IMG/VR virus record: IMGVR_UViG_3300032236_000690
Coordinates: 1 to 32,715 of that record
Reading direction: 5' to 3' (one strand)
Source: a virus
DNA: 32,715 nt
Under the pieces are notes generated by a model. The model ran no database searches and had not been told where the DNA came from. It saw nothing but the letters and a program-made list of their open reading frames with translations. This document shows positions 1 to 7,198 of the stretch, one piece after another (position 1 is the first letter of the stretch; each line of letters begins with the position of its first letter). A program made the position numbers and the translations under genes.

Positions 1-1411
1 CAAGTGGGACAAGAAACGCACGAGCAACATCTCTAACAACCCCCTTATCCTTAAAGTATTGATATGTAGAAATAGAAGCAACGTGTTTAAACTTCTTACG
101 TAAATACTCTTTAACCTCACCACGACGGCGATCCATAAAATCTGTATCAATATCAGGAAAGTCATTACGTTCTGGATTAATAAAACGAAAGAACAATAGG
201 TCAAACTTAATTGGGTCTACATCTGTAATACCCATTAAATAACATACTAAAGATCCTGCTGCGGATCCACGTCCTGGTCCAACCATGATTTGATTGTCCT
301 TCGCCCAGCCAACCATATCGCCAACGACAAGGAAGTAACTAGCAAAGTTTTTATCAGAAATGACCTTAAGTTCTTCTTTGAGTCTTTCTTTGTACGTCTC
401 ATTATCCAACCCCATATCTACTAGAGACTTTTCACACATATCTTTTAACGTCTTTAAAGCATTTTTCTTTGGTACTGGTAGCAAATCAAGGTTCTCATGA
501 AAATCATAAGGCTCAACTTTGTCAGCAATCTCTACTGACGATTCATAAATATCTTTTCTTTCAATTTTAACTTTCTCAAAGTCCATACTAATCTCAGAAT
601 AGGATTGAATATAAACGTTAATGTCAGCGAAAGAAATAGGCCTATCGGGATAAATATGGTCAAAGCGATCAATAATATTAGATCGTGCACGACCACTTGT
701 GTAATCTGCTTCTTTGTTTTGCGTTGGCTTTGTTGATAGGATGAGGAGGAGTTCTTCCAAATCCCTCTCCTCTTTAACTGCAAAATGACAGTCTCCTGTA
801 GCAACTGGCTTCACCCCAAACTCATCTGCCAATGCAAGAAGGGCAGTGTTTAAACTATCTGGGTTGTGTGCTTGTACTTCAATATAAAAGTCTTTGCCAA
901 AACGCTTTTTAAACATCTTAACATATTCTCTTGCCTTGTCCATATCTTCACGCTCAATAGCCTTTGAGATAAGTCCATTCATGCAACCAGACAATACAAT
1001 TATACCGTCACCAAATTCAAATAGAACTTCTATATCAATTCGTGGCTTGTGATAATATCCTTCTGTCCAAGCAATCTGTGATAACTTTTGTAGGTTTTTT
1101 AAACCTTGATCATTCTTGGCAAGAAGAATAATGTGGTTGTAAAGCGAAGTATTATCTTCACGCTTGGATACCGCTCTTTTGTCAAAACGATCAGTAGCAG
1201 AAATATACGCCTCTAATCCTAAGATTGGCTTTATACCTAATTCTTTTGCAGCAATCTGCATATCTCTATGTGCTGCTAGTGATCCATGGTCTGTAATAGC
1301 AAGAGATGTCTGACCTTGATTCTTTGCAGCCTGAAGTAATTCTTTAGGGGTATTAAGTCCATCCATCAACGAGTAATGGCTATGAACATGCAAATGCACA
1401 AAGTCAGACAT
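1..1411 (-). CDS. dnaE: DNA polymerase III alpha subunit (DnaE-type), 3' end cut by the window
   Basis: This is the phage replicative DNA polymerase, family C. The ATG is at 1411 and 470 codons are open to the window edge without a stop. I read every triplet and found none. The N-terminal PHP domain (about residues 1-230) starts HLHVHSHYSLMDG and keeps the expected metal ligands: H6, H8, D17, H42 (TDHG), E67, H93, C143 (GCMNG), D207 and H209 (GDCHF). A PHP-based proofreading exonuclease is therefore plausible. The palm begins near residue 385 with GPGRGSAAGS, followed by PDIDTDF with D420 and D422 as the likely first two catalytic aspartates. The third aspartate, the rest of the palm, the fingers and the OB fold lie beyond the edge. 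The gene is the last visible member of the helicase-primase-SSB-polymerase block, 25 bases after the SSB gene. The identification is firm. Confidence 0.95.
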   Translation of the reverse strand, partial: MSDFVHLHVHSHYSLMDGLNTPKELLQAAKNQGQTSLAITDHGSLAAHRDMQIAAKELGIKPILGLEAYISATDRFDKRAVSKREDNTSLYNHIILLAKNDQGLKNLQKLSQIAWTEGYYHKPRIDIEVLFEFGDGIIVLSGCMNGLISKAIEREDMDKAREYVKMFKKRFGKDFYIEVQAHNPDSLNTALLALADEFGVKPVATGDCHFAVKEERDLEELLLILSTKPTQNKEADYTSGRARSNIIDRFDHIYPDRPISFADINVYIQSYSEISMDFEKVKIERKDIYESSVEIADKVEPYDFHENLDLLPVPKKNALKTLKDMCEKSLVDMGLDNETYKERLKEELKVISDKNFASYFLVVGDMVGWAKDNQIMVGPGRGSAAGSLVCYLMGITDVDPIKFDLLFFRFINPERNDFPDIDTDFMDRRRGEVKEYLRKKFKHVASISTYQYFKDKGVVRDVARAFLVPL

Positions 1412-1436
1412 TTTAATCTCTTCTATTAGTTTCTAA

Positions 1437-2117
1437 TTACCACTCAACGGCTGATGAAGTGGATGATTCCTTTTCACTTGAGGAATCTGTTGTTGTTCCA
1501 AAGTAGAACGCCTCTTGCTCCGCATAAGGTACATCACGTACTGCAGTCTTTTCAAGATCAAACATTTCATACTTATCAAAGTTGATTGGTTCAATGCTTG
1601 CTGTTGGAAGTGGAATTGCAGAATAACTTGTATCTGTTGCTCCGCTACCTGTACGCTTTACCTTCCAGTTAGTGTTTGTAATGCTACCTGTTTCTCCCGC
1701 CCATGCAATTACTGATTCAGTAATAGCCTTTGGACCTAGGCCTTGTGATAGGATTGCGACATATGGTTCCTTAGCACCATCATCAACAATTACGTTTGCA
1801 TAGAAACGCTTCTTGCCACCCCACTTAGCCTTTGGATCACGACGATGCATTTCGCAACCAAAGCAACGGCCTTGGTCTTCAATTGAACACAACGCTTTGC
1901 GTTGGTAGTGATCTGGATTTGTATGCTCAACTGCAATAAAAGCAGTTCCAGCCTTTTCATTATAGTTTTCTGAATTTGGATCAATCTCTTGCATGAAACG
2001 AATCTTCACTGATTGTCCATCGTTAATCTTTAGCCAAGTACCTTTTTGACCTTCGCCAGAATATTCTGACTTTTCCATTTGTTGATTTAATGCATTTAAG
2101 CCTCTTACGATTCCCAT
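1437..2117 (-). CDS. single-stranded DNA-binding protein, T4 gp32-like
   Basis: A 226-residue protein that probably coats single-stranded DNA at the replication fork. The central part has a histidine, then three cysteines in CSIEDQGRCFGC followed by EMH. This H-x11-C-x7-C-x2-C spacing resembles the zinc site of T4 gp32. The C-terminus is serine- and acid-rich (about residues 209-226, ending AVEW), as in phage and bacterial SSBs whose acidic tails bind partner proteins. The start is supported by AAGGAG before ATG at 2117. It lies between primase and polymerase and has its own upstream promoter-like site. No enzyme motif is seen. The role is inferred from the zinc pattern, tail and context, and the match to any one SSB family was not tested. 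Confidence 0.8.
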   Translation of the reverse strand: MGIVRGLNALNQQMEKSEYSGEGQKGTWLKINDGQSVKIRFMQEIDPNSENYNEKAGTAFIAVEHTNPDHYQRKALCSIEDQGRCFGCEMHRRDPKAKWGGKKRFYANVIVDDGAKEPYVAILSQGLGPKAITESVIAWAGETGSITNTNWKVKRTGSGATDTSYSAIPLPTASIEPINFDKYEMFDLEKTAVRDVPYAEQEAFYFGTTTDSSSEKESSTSSAVEW

Positions 2118-2164
2118 ATATTTTCTCCTTAGTATAACGGACTCTAAAATGTCCTGTTGTATTC

Positions 2165-2194
2165 ATTATAGCATGCTAGGGCATGCTTTGTCTA
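2165..2194 (-). promoter_or_regulatory. promoter-like site before the SSB gene
   Basis: On the minus strand, TAGACA (2189-2194), an 18-base spacer and TATAAT (2165-2170). The upstream TGC makes an extended -10 (TGCTATAAT). It lies 48 bases before the ATG of the SSB gene and directly after the primase stop. Confidence 0.6.
2170..2187. promoter_or_regulatory. inverted repeat inside the SSB promoter spacer, possible operator
   Basis: AGCATGC (2170-2176), TAGG, GCATGCT (2181-2187). This perfect inverted repeat of 7-base arms lies between the -35 and -10 elements of the promoter-like site, a good place for a repressor or other regulator. It could instead form a small RNA hairpin if transcription came from upstream. 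Confidence 0.4.
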
Positions 2195-3148
2195 CTACAT
2201 TAATGCATATTCAAAATGCGGTATTGCATTCTTTACGCATTGCTTTATTTCTTCATCTGTGAGATCGCCCACATCTTTTGCTTGTCTAGGATAAACTATA
2301 TTAGCATCATACCTAGCCCACAAAATATTTTTATTCTTTAATTTATTAGCAATTACTTTGCCTAGTGCTCTACCAGCATTGTCATTATCTGTCATAATAA
2401 TGATTGTTGTAGAATACTTATTTAAATGATTTAAATTAATATCTGATATGCTCCCGCCTAAAGTCGCAACAGCATTTGGATATCCTGCCTGCCATAAACG
2501 AATAGCATCAAAACTTGATTCAACAACAATAATTGTTCCACCTTCACGCTTTGCTCTATGCAAGTTGAACATTGTCTTATTGCGTGGAAGGTTGGGACTA
2601 TTCTTAAAAGATTTTCCCTCTATAGATCTTCCAATTACCCCTACTGGTACTCCGTCTGGTGAATGTAGTGGAACTGTTACCATTCCTTGTTTCTGTGAAT
2701 ATCCCAAATTAAAGTGATCAATAGCATCACTATTAATATGCCTTTTAGCATAATAACTCCTTGATTCTTCAGTTAAGCCAGCATGTAATGATTTTAAAGT
2801 TTCATTGGGGAACTCTGTGAACTCTGGTTTTTCATCAAGCATTTCTTTTAAGCCTTCTTCAAATGCTTCTGCTTCTGTTAATTTACTTGAAGCAATAAAT
2901 CTCATCGCTTCAAAATCATTTCTATTAGTTAGATTCTTAACTAAATCTAATACAGTTCCTGCCGAATTACAATTTTGATTGTAGCAAATATATAAGCCTT
3001 TTGAATAACTTACTGCAAATGCTGGAGAGTCTAAGTTGTGGTGAAATGGGCATAGGCACAAAAAATCAGTGCCTGTCTCTGAAATTATTTCAATTCCACA
3101 GGAACGCAAAATAGAGCGGAGATCCGCTTTACTATATGCATCTAACAT
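2195..3148 (-). CDS. DNA primase, CHC2 zinc finger plus TOPRIM
   Basis: A 317-residue primase that makes RNA primers for the phage fork. The N-terminal zinc-binding domain has C33-x2-H36 and C55-x4-C60 (CPFH ... CYNQNC). The catalytic TOPRIM fold follows, with E210 in IVVESSFDA, the GGSIS turn near 231-235, and D254/D256 in IMTDNDNAGR. At 317 residues it is much shorter than bacterial DnaG (about 580) and lacks the C-terminal helicase-binding domain, which is common in phage primases. The ATG directly follows the TAA of the upstream gene, with AAGGA ahead of it. The helicase gene lies just upstream. Confidence is high from both signature domains. Confidence 0.93.
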   Translation of the reverse strand: MLDAYSKADLRSILRSCGIEIISETGTDFLCLCPFHHNLDSPAFAVSYSKGLYICYNQNCNSAGTVLDLVKNLTNRNDFEAMRFIASSKLTEAEAFEEGLKEMLDEKPEFTEFPNETLKSLHAGLTEESRSYYAKRHINSDAIDHFNLGYSQKQGMVTVPLHSPDGVPVGVIGRSIEGKSFKNSPNLPRNKTMFNLHRAKREGGTIIVVESSFDAIRLWQAGYPNAVATLGGSISDINLNHLNKYSTTIIIMTDNDNAGRALGKVIANKLKNKNILWARYDANIVYPRQAKDVGDLTDEEIKQCVKNAIPHFEYALM

Positions 3149-3433
3149 TTATTTTCCTTTTGGTATTAAGCCCTGACCTGAAAATCCTTCATACTGCCGT
3201 GCTTTATTTTTACCTAGATATATCCCATACATCACTAGCAAGAAAGTGTAGTGATCCTTCTGTTCATTGTATTTTACATTAAACTGAGGCATCATGTCAA
3301 GTACTGGAACATAGCCCTTGTCCCGCATCTGCTGGACTAAAAGCCTTTCGTAGTTTTCTCTTGAACTTTGGAATAGAGAGTCATCCTTAATGATTCCATT
3401 CATCCAGAAGTCATGTATTTTTCGTGGGTACAT
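3149..3433 (-). CDS. small hypothetical protein between helicase and primase
   Basis: A 94-residue protein that I do not recognise. It is charged and aromatic-rich, with no signal peptide or membrane segment. The middle (RENYERLLVQQMRDKGYVPV) looks helical and the C-terminus is basic and glycine-containing. It starts with ATG at 3433, just downstream of a promoter-like site, and its TAA abuts the primase ATG, so the two are probably translated together. The position suggests a replication role, such as a partner of primase or helicase, but nothing in the sequence proves it. Confidence 0.7.
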   Translation of the reverse strand: MYPRKIHDFWMNGIIKDDSLFQSSRENYERLLVQQMRDKGYVPVLDMMPQFNVKYNEQKDHYTFLLVMYGIYLGKNKARQYEGFSGQGLIPKGK

Positions 3434-3439
3434 GATTGC

Positions 3440-3469
3440 CTAACTGTCTAACTAATTATACCAAGTTAG
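3440..3469. promoter_or_regulatory. extended -10 promoter flanked by CTAACT half-sites
   Basis: On the minus strand TGGTATAAT (3455-3463) is an extended -10 but has no good -35 at 16-18 bases. Three copies of CTAACT surround it: 3440-3445 and 3448-3453 in the same orientation, and an inverted copy at 3464-3469. CTAACT, ten bases, AGTTAG flanks the -10 itself, so this looks like a regulated promoter for the gene at 3149-3433 and primase. Confidence 0.45.
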
Positions 3470-3487
3470 TCAATCATTACATATTAT

Positions 3488-4714
3488 TTATTGAATTGGA
3501 GTATCGTAAATTTCCTTAACAACACCACGATTTAGGTCCCAATCTAGGAAGAAACCAAACTCTGTGCCGTGACGATTTTTTCTACTTACCACTTCAATAA
3601 TATTTGTGTCTGGGGTTCTATGAACCGCCATAGCCATATCAGCATCATACTCGATAGCCTTTGACCAAGCCACCTGTGACAATAATGGTGGTCCATCTTG
3701 AGATGTTGAGTCATCCATAGTTGCAGCGGTAATATCAATAATTGGAATATTATTGGTCATCGCCAAGGCCTTAAAAGACTTTGAGATGTTCATATTACGC
3801 TCTGTAGGGGCCTTAGAGCCTTGATTGTCAGCAAACAGTTGGTGATAGTCAAGGATAACAAGATCGGGCTTGTGTTGGTCAATCTTTGCTTGAATGGTGG
3901 CAGGCGTTACTTCTCCAGCACCTTCGTTTGATACAAGAATGAACTGATTCTTGTCAGCAAACTTTTTAGTTCCCCAATCATCAAATGCATCAATATCAAT
4001 AGCACCTCTAGCAAAATCTGAAGCCTTAAACATTCCAGAACCAAGCATGGTATAAATACGGTCACGCATATTCTCTGGAGTCATTTCAAGAGAAACAATC
4101 ATTGGCTTAAATCCTTGTTCCCAAGCCTTGCATGCAAGGTAAGATGACATCCAAGTTTTACCACGACCAGGCCAACCAATCATAACAATTAAATGACCTG
4201 GTGCCATACCTGTAGGATACGCATAATCAATAGCCTTAAAGCCAGTCATGATTCCTGGACTACCGCCCATCAAATCTGATCTATCTTTTACTGCCTTAAA
4301 ATGTTCTTCTGCTAACTTAAAATCTGTAAGATCAACGTCTCTTACATTACTTGTTAATTTACCTAGGCTACTGAGTTCTGCTTGCATATTTGCAATAACT
4401 CTTGATGAAGCATCTGTCTTTAAACTTGCTCCAGACGTAAGGAGTAGGTTTCTAATTCGTGAAGCAAGGTATTCATTTTTAAGTTGGTCAAGATAATAGG
4501 CTGTCTCGCCTTTGACCTTTACTGGTTCAAAATCTTTAAACTTATCTGTCAATACAGAAATATCTGGAACAGCCTTAAACTTAATGTAGTAAGATTTTAA
4601 ACCTTCCCAAACATCTCTGTGAGAAGTAAAGACATTATCAATGTTTGCAGCCATTACTGTAGAGATATCTTTGTTCTCACAAATAGATGTAATTACCGCT
4701 GCTTCATTATTCAT
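3488..4714 (-). CDS. dnaB: replicative DNA helicase, DnaB type
   Basis: A hexameric RecA-fold helicase that unwinds DNA ahead of the phage polymerase. Numbering from the chosen ATG (4714, 408 residues), the N-terminal part (about 1-100) is a helical DnaB-N-like region. A linker follows, then the motor domain from about 150: PGIMTGFKAID, Walker A GWPGRGKTW at about 181-189, and Walker B LVILDYHQL with D289. The late region, SRKNRHGTEFGFFLDWD, fits the DnaB C-terminal motif. A TTG six bases further upstream is possible, but ATG 4714 has AAGGA eight bases ahead of it. The start overlaps the end of the preceding gene by 8 bases. Confidence is high. Confidence 0.94.
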   Translation of the reverse strand: MNNEAAVITSICENKDISTVMAANIDNVFTSHRDVWEGLKSYYIKFKAVPDISVLTDKFKDFEPVKVKGETAYYLDQLKNEYLASRIRNLLLTSGASLKTDASSRVIANMQAELSSLGKLTSNVRDVDLTDFKLAEEHFKAVKDRSDLMGGSPGIMTGFKAIDYAYPTGMAPGHLIVMIGWPGRGKTWMSSYLACKAWEQGFKPMIVSLEMTPENMRDRIYTMLGSGMFKASDFARGAIDIDAFDDWGTKKFADKNQFILVSNEGAGEVTPATIQAKIDQHKPDLVILDYHQLFADNQGSKAPTERNMNISKSFKALAMTNNIPIIDITAATMDDSTSQDGPPLLSQVAWSKAIEYDADMAMAVHRTPDTNIIEVVSRKNRHGTEFGFFLDWDLNRGVVKEIYDTPIQ

Positions 4715-5036
4715 TATCAATATCCTTAACCATTTGCTTTGTCTTTTGGCGAATTACTTCTCTACGTGTTTTATCTTCTTCAACTTGAGTTAGGTTTACA
4801 TCTAACTTCTCAAAATTATAAAAGAACCAAGTCAATGGATGACCGTTCTTTGCAACCTTAAAATAATATTCTAATAATTGTCTTGCTCTATCATAGCCTA
4901 CGCTATCAACAACATCTTGCATTGCCCATTTTTCACGATAACGATTTACAACTGGTGACTTGCCATAAAGTTCTTTATAAAGAACGCAATAAAGGCCTAC
5001 TAAGCCATATGCCAATTTTGCTTCATCTTTTGTCAT
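4707..5036 (-). CDS. hypothetical protein before the helicase, possible helicase-loading or replication-organising protein
   Basis: A 109-residue, mostly helical protein. No catalytic or metal motif is seen. The middle includes GYDRARQLLEYYFKVAKNGH and WFFYNFEKLD, and the C-terminus is strongly charged (EEDKTRREVIRQKTKQ). The ATG at 5036 overlaps the previous gene's stop as TAATG, and its own end overlaps the DnaB start, so translation is tightly coupled to the helicase. Small helical proteins just before a phage DnaB gene are sometimes helicase loaders. That role is inferred from position only. Confidence 0.75.
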   Translation of the reverse strand: MTKDEAKLAYGLVGLYCVLYKELYGKSPVVNRYREKWAMQDVVDSVGYDRARQLLEYYFKVAKNGHPLTWFFYNFEKLDVNLTQVEEDKTRREVIRQKTKQMVKDIDNE

Positions 5037-5254
5037 TACTTTTTGCCCTTTGGCTTTAATTCTTGTTCAATCTCATTTACCTTTTCGATAACCTTAGACT
5101 CAACAAATTCATAAACACGATCAGTAGCAGTTGATGTATTTTCTCCCGTACGAACAAAATCTTCTACGCCAATAGACACACGAACACTTTCATAATTTCC
5201 TAGGTTACGTGTAAACTGTAACTCTACCTTAACGCTTGTCTGATTCGTCGTCAT
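5036..5254 (-). CDS. small hypothetical protein
   Basis: A 72-residue protein of unknown function. It begins MTTNQTSVKVELQF, with alternating polar and hydrophobic residues that suggest beta strands (VKVELQF, VRVSIGVEDF). It then has a helical, charged C-terminus ending in lysines. I chose the ATG at 5254, with AAGGA about eleven bases ahead. A TTG at 5275 would add seven basic residues that overlap more of the upstream gene. It overlaps both neighbours, as expected in a tightly packed early operon. Its regular composition and overlaps support it being real. Confidence 0.65.
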   Translation of the reverse strand: MTTNQTSVKVELQFTRNLGNYESVRVSIGVEDFVRTGENTSTATDRVYEFVESKVIEKVNEIEQELKPKGKK

Positions 5255-5474
5255 CTTCCGCTTCTTCCTTTTCAACTAGTGCAAACCCTGGCTTAAATTT
5301 CTTAATGCCTTTATCAGCAAGATGTTGATATAACATCATCAATCTGTCCGATATGGCTATCATAGCATCTAAATCCTCTTTTTGTCCAGCCAACTCCATA
5401 GCGTGTTCTAAAACTCTTAATGCAGCATCTAGTGTCTGCTTTGCTTCTTTATTTAACTTTTGATCTTTTACCAT
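5229..5474 (-). CDS. small acidic helical protein, unknown
   Basis: An 81-residue protein predicted to be nearly all alpha-helical (residues 5-60, with heptad-like leucines and alanines). It ends in a strongly acidic tail, EKEEAEDDDESDKR. No enzyme motif is visible. The acidic tail could mimic DNA or bind a basic partner, but this is speculation. The ATG at 5474 overlaps the upstream stop by seven bases, and its 3' end overlaps the next gene by 26 bases, so it sits inside the pre-helicase operon. Confidence 0.65.
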   Translation of the reverse strand: MVKDQKLNKEAKQTLDAALRVLEHAMELAGQKEDLDAMIAISDRLMMLYQHLADKGIKKFKPGFALVEKEEAEDDDESDKR

Positions 5475-5983
5475 TCAGGCTGTTTCCAAACTGGGATAAA
5501 TTCCCCATCATTATTTTTAACATATAAAATGTTTTCTTGTTTCATTATTGCTTCTATTTCAGCCCTGCTTGGCATGTTGCCTGGATTGACAATACCATCA
5601 TTTCTTGGTCTGCCCCTATGAACTGTTTTAAAATAATCATGCATTTTTCTAACATCATCTTCACTCCAATAATATTTTCCTGGAGTTTTGTTTCCATTTA
5701 AAGAATATACTTGTTCTGGAAACTTTAAATTACCAGCATAAAGATGTCTTTTAATTGTATCTTCGTGTTTACCAATAATTTTAACAACTTGAGAGATGGG
5801 ATAAGCATGTTGCTTATTTTTGTTAACGTCAGTTAAACTATAAGCAACACGCTTTCCACTTTTATAGTGCCAAGCGACGATAAGATCTTCTGCTCTTGAT
5901 TGGCGTATGACTTTGTGTAGATCCCCGTTTAGGTAGAAATACCGTAGTTTTTGTGTAGTTCTTCTTCTACTCTTGATAGCCAT
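5468..5983 (-). CDS. DNA-binding protein with helix-turn-helix and AT-hook-like motif
   Basis: A 171-residue protein likely to bind DNA. Residues about 61-90 (YPISQVVKIIGKHEDTIKRH then LYAGNLKFPE) read like an excisionase/MerR-type helix-turn-helix with a following wing, and YYWSEDDVRKM near 104-114 matches the end of such a domain. A basic RGRPRND at about 123-129 resembles an AT-hook core (RGRP). The N-terminus is basic (KSRRRTTQK). It is the first sizeable gene upstream of the replication cassette, so it may regulate that operon or take part in origin recognition. Both roles are inferred. The start codon overlaps the preceding zinc-ribbon gene by 55 bases, and no better internal ATG was found. 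Confidence 0.75.
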   Translation of the reverse strand: MAIKSRRRTTQKLRYFYLNGDLHKVIRQSRAEDLIVAWHYKSGKRVAYSLTDVNKNKQHAYPISQVVKIIGKHEDTIKRHLYAGNLKFPEQVYSLNGNKTPGKYYWSEDDVRKMHDYFKTVHRGRPRNDGIVNPGNMPSRAEIEAIMKQENILYVKNNDGEFIPVWKQPEW

Positions 5984-6114
5984 GAACCAAACCTAGTTTC
6001 TTTTCTTATCATCCATCTATTCCCACATAAGATGCAGTACAATTCGATGCGAAGTTTTTGGGAATAAACCCTGTCAACGAAAACTCTTCCGTTACTACAT
6101 CTTTTACAATACAT
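5929..6114 (-). CDS. small zinc-ribbon protein
   Basis: A 61-residue protein with two CxxC knuckles, C3-x2-C6 (CKRC) and C27-x2-C30 (CILC), spaced as in a zinc ribbon. The short sheet-like segment between them (RVFVDRVY, LRIELY) fits that fold. Such proteins often bind nucleic acids or act as transcription accessory factors, but the target is unknown. The C-terminal helix (WLSRVEEELHK) is encoded in DNA that also encodes the N-terminus of the HTH protein in another frame, an unusually long 55-base overlap for this genome. The ribosome site is weak (GGA about 12 bases before ATG). The four paired cysteines make it likely to be real. Confidence 0.65.
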   Translation of the reverse strand: MYCKRCSNGRVFVDRVYSQKLRIELYCILCGNRWMIRKETRFGSWLSRVEEELHKNYGIST

Positions 6115-6134
6115 TATTTAGTTTTCCGTTTATG

Positions 6135-6419
6135 CTACTTTGCAGCAGCCTTTTTGGTTGTCTTCTTAGCAATTGTTTCTGTAACTGCAGCAGTAGCCTG
6201 CTCTGCAACAATACCGAACGCTGGGTCCTTCTTGTTAACAAAACGTAAGATTACTGGCACTAGTGAACCCCATAGAGCGTTGGCAACTAAGCCATACTCG
6301 TGTGATCCAAAGTTAGCAACTGAAACATGTGTCGTTGAAGACACGATTGTTGCTGCAGCGATAACTTGACCAAGCAAGTTACGCACATAAGACTCAATTA
6401 ACGCTTGGTTAATCTTCAT
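6135..6419 (-). CDS. small membrane protein, holin-like
   Basis: A 94-residue protein with two hydrophobic stretches, about residues 14-36 (LLGQVIAAATIVSSTTHVSV) and 43-61 (GLVANALWGSLVPVILRFV). A short polar turn and a lysine-rich C-terminus (AKKTTKKAAAK) complete it. This layout fits a small holin that permeabilises the inner membrane at lysis. It has a good ribosome site, AAGGAG, before ATG 6419. No endolysin gene is adjacent in the window, which lowers confidence. Another small phage membrane protein is possible. Confidence 0.5.
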   Translation of the reverse strand: MKINQALIESYVRNLLGQVIAAATIVSSTTHVSVANFGSHEYGLVANALWGSLVPVILRFVNKKDPAFGIVAEQATAAVTETIAKKTTKKAAAK

Positions 6420-6436
6420 TATTTTCTCCTTATAGG

Positions 6437-7198
6437 TTATGCGGTAAATATTTTACCGTCAACTACACAAGTGTAGTCTCTTGTTATTTGGATTAATTGC
6501 ATGTGTGGATAATCATTGACTACGTGAGCCACTGCAAATCCCGCCTGCCAATTCTTTTGAATTGAATAATCCATTTTATCTTCATCGCAAAGGTGGCCTA
6601 TCTCATATCCACGAAGTTCTTGACCCGTGATATTGTATGTTTGATAATAGGCTCCCATGCGGTGAGAGTGTCCACGAACTAGAGATACTCCCCAGTTGTT
6701 TACGTCATTACGTACAGATTCTCCAGAGTGCTTAGAAATGGACTCACCGTGGTGACCATACATATCACCAAAGCGTTTAACAGGTGGCTCGTTATATTCG
6801 TGCCAGTTAATGCCATGCTTTTTATATTCATAGAGTGAATCTGGGGTAATGAATTCTAGAAATGCTGGAGCCTTCTTTGCTAAGTAATCACCATGTCTTG
6901 TCCAGCCGTGATTACCGTCGTGAAAATGAATATCTGTTTCTGATCCTGTTGCACTTCTTAAATCTGATAAGAAGTTTCTTGTTCCTGTGACTCCGCCGTC
7001 ACTTACTGGTATTGAAAATTCTGCAGGATATTCTGCTGCCCAGCGTGATGTTGAATCTGCATCATCAATATCGCCAAGTAGGTCAACTGCATCTGGTTTA
7101 AACCACTTCAACACCTTCATGAATAGTTCTACTTTTCTTGGATCATGGCGAGGGAAGTGAATATCAGATACCATCATCCATTTTAAATCATTAGTCAT
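6437..7198 (-). CDS. calcineurin-like metallophosphoesterase
   Basis: A 253-residue two-metal hydrolase of the calcineurin-like superfamily, with the motifs in canonical order: D12-x-H14 (SDIHF), G42-D43 in LLGDIDDAD, GNH at 95-97 in HDGNHGW, H149/H150 in YGHHGE, and GHSH at 176-179. These bind Fe/Mn/Zn and cleave a phosphoester. The substrate (nucleotide, nucleic acid or protein phosphate) cannot be told from sequence. No signal peptide is visible, so it likely acts in the cytoplasm. It overlaps the end of the upstream dioxygenase gene by eight bases. The family call is firm and the role in the infection cycle is unknown. Confidence 0.88.
   Translation of the reverse strand: MTNDLKWMMVSDIHFPRHDPRKVELFMKVLKWFKPDAVDLLGDIDDADSTSRWAAEYPAEFSIPVSDGGVTGTRNFLSDLRSATGSETDIHFHDGNHGWTRHGDYLAKKAPAFLEFITPDSLYEYKKHGINWHEYNEPPVKRFGDMYGHHGESISKHSGESVRNDVNNWGVSLVRGHSHRMGAYYQTYNITGQELRGYEIGHLCDEDKMDYSIQKNWQAGFAVAHVVNDYPHMQLIQITRDYTCVVDGKIFTA

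Noticed and set aside
5255-5275. TTG start giving a 79-residue protein
   Set aside because: ATG at 5254 has a reasonable AAGGA and avoids extra overlap.
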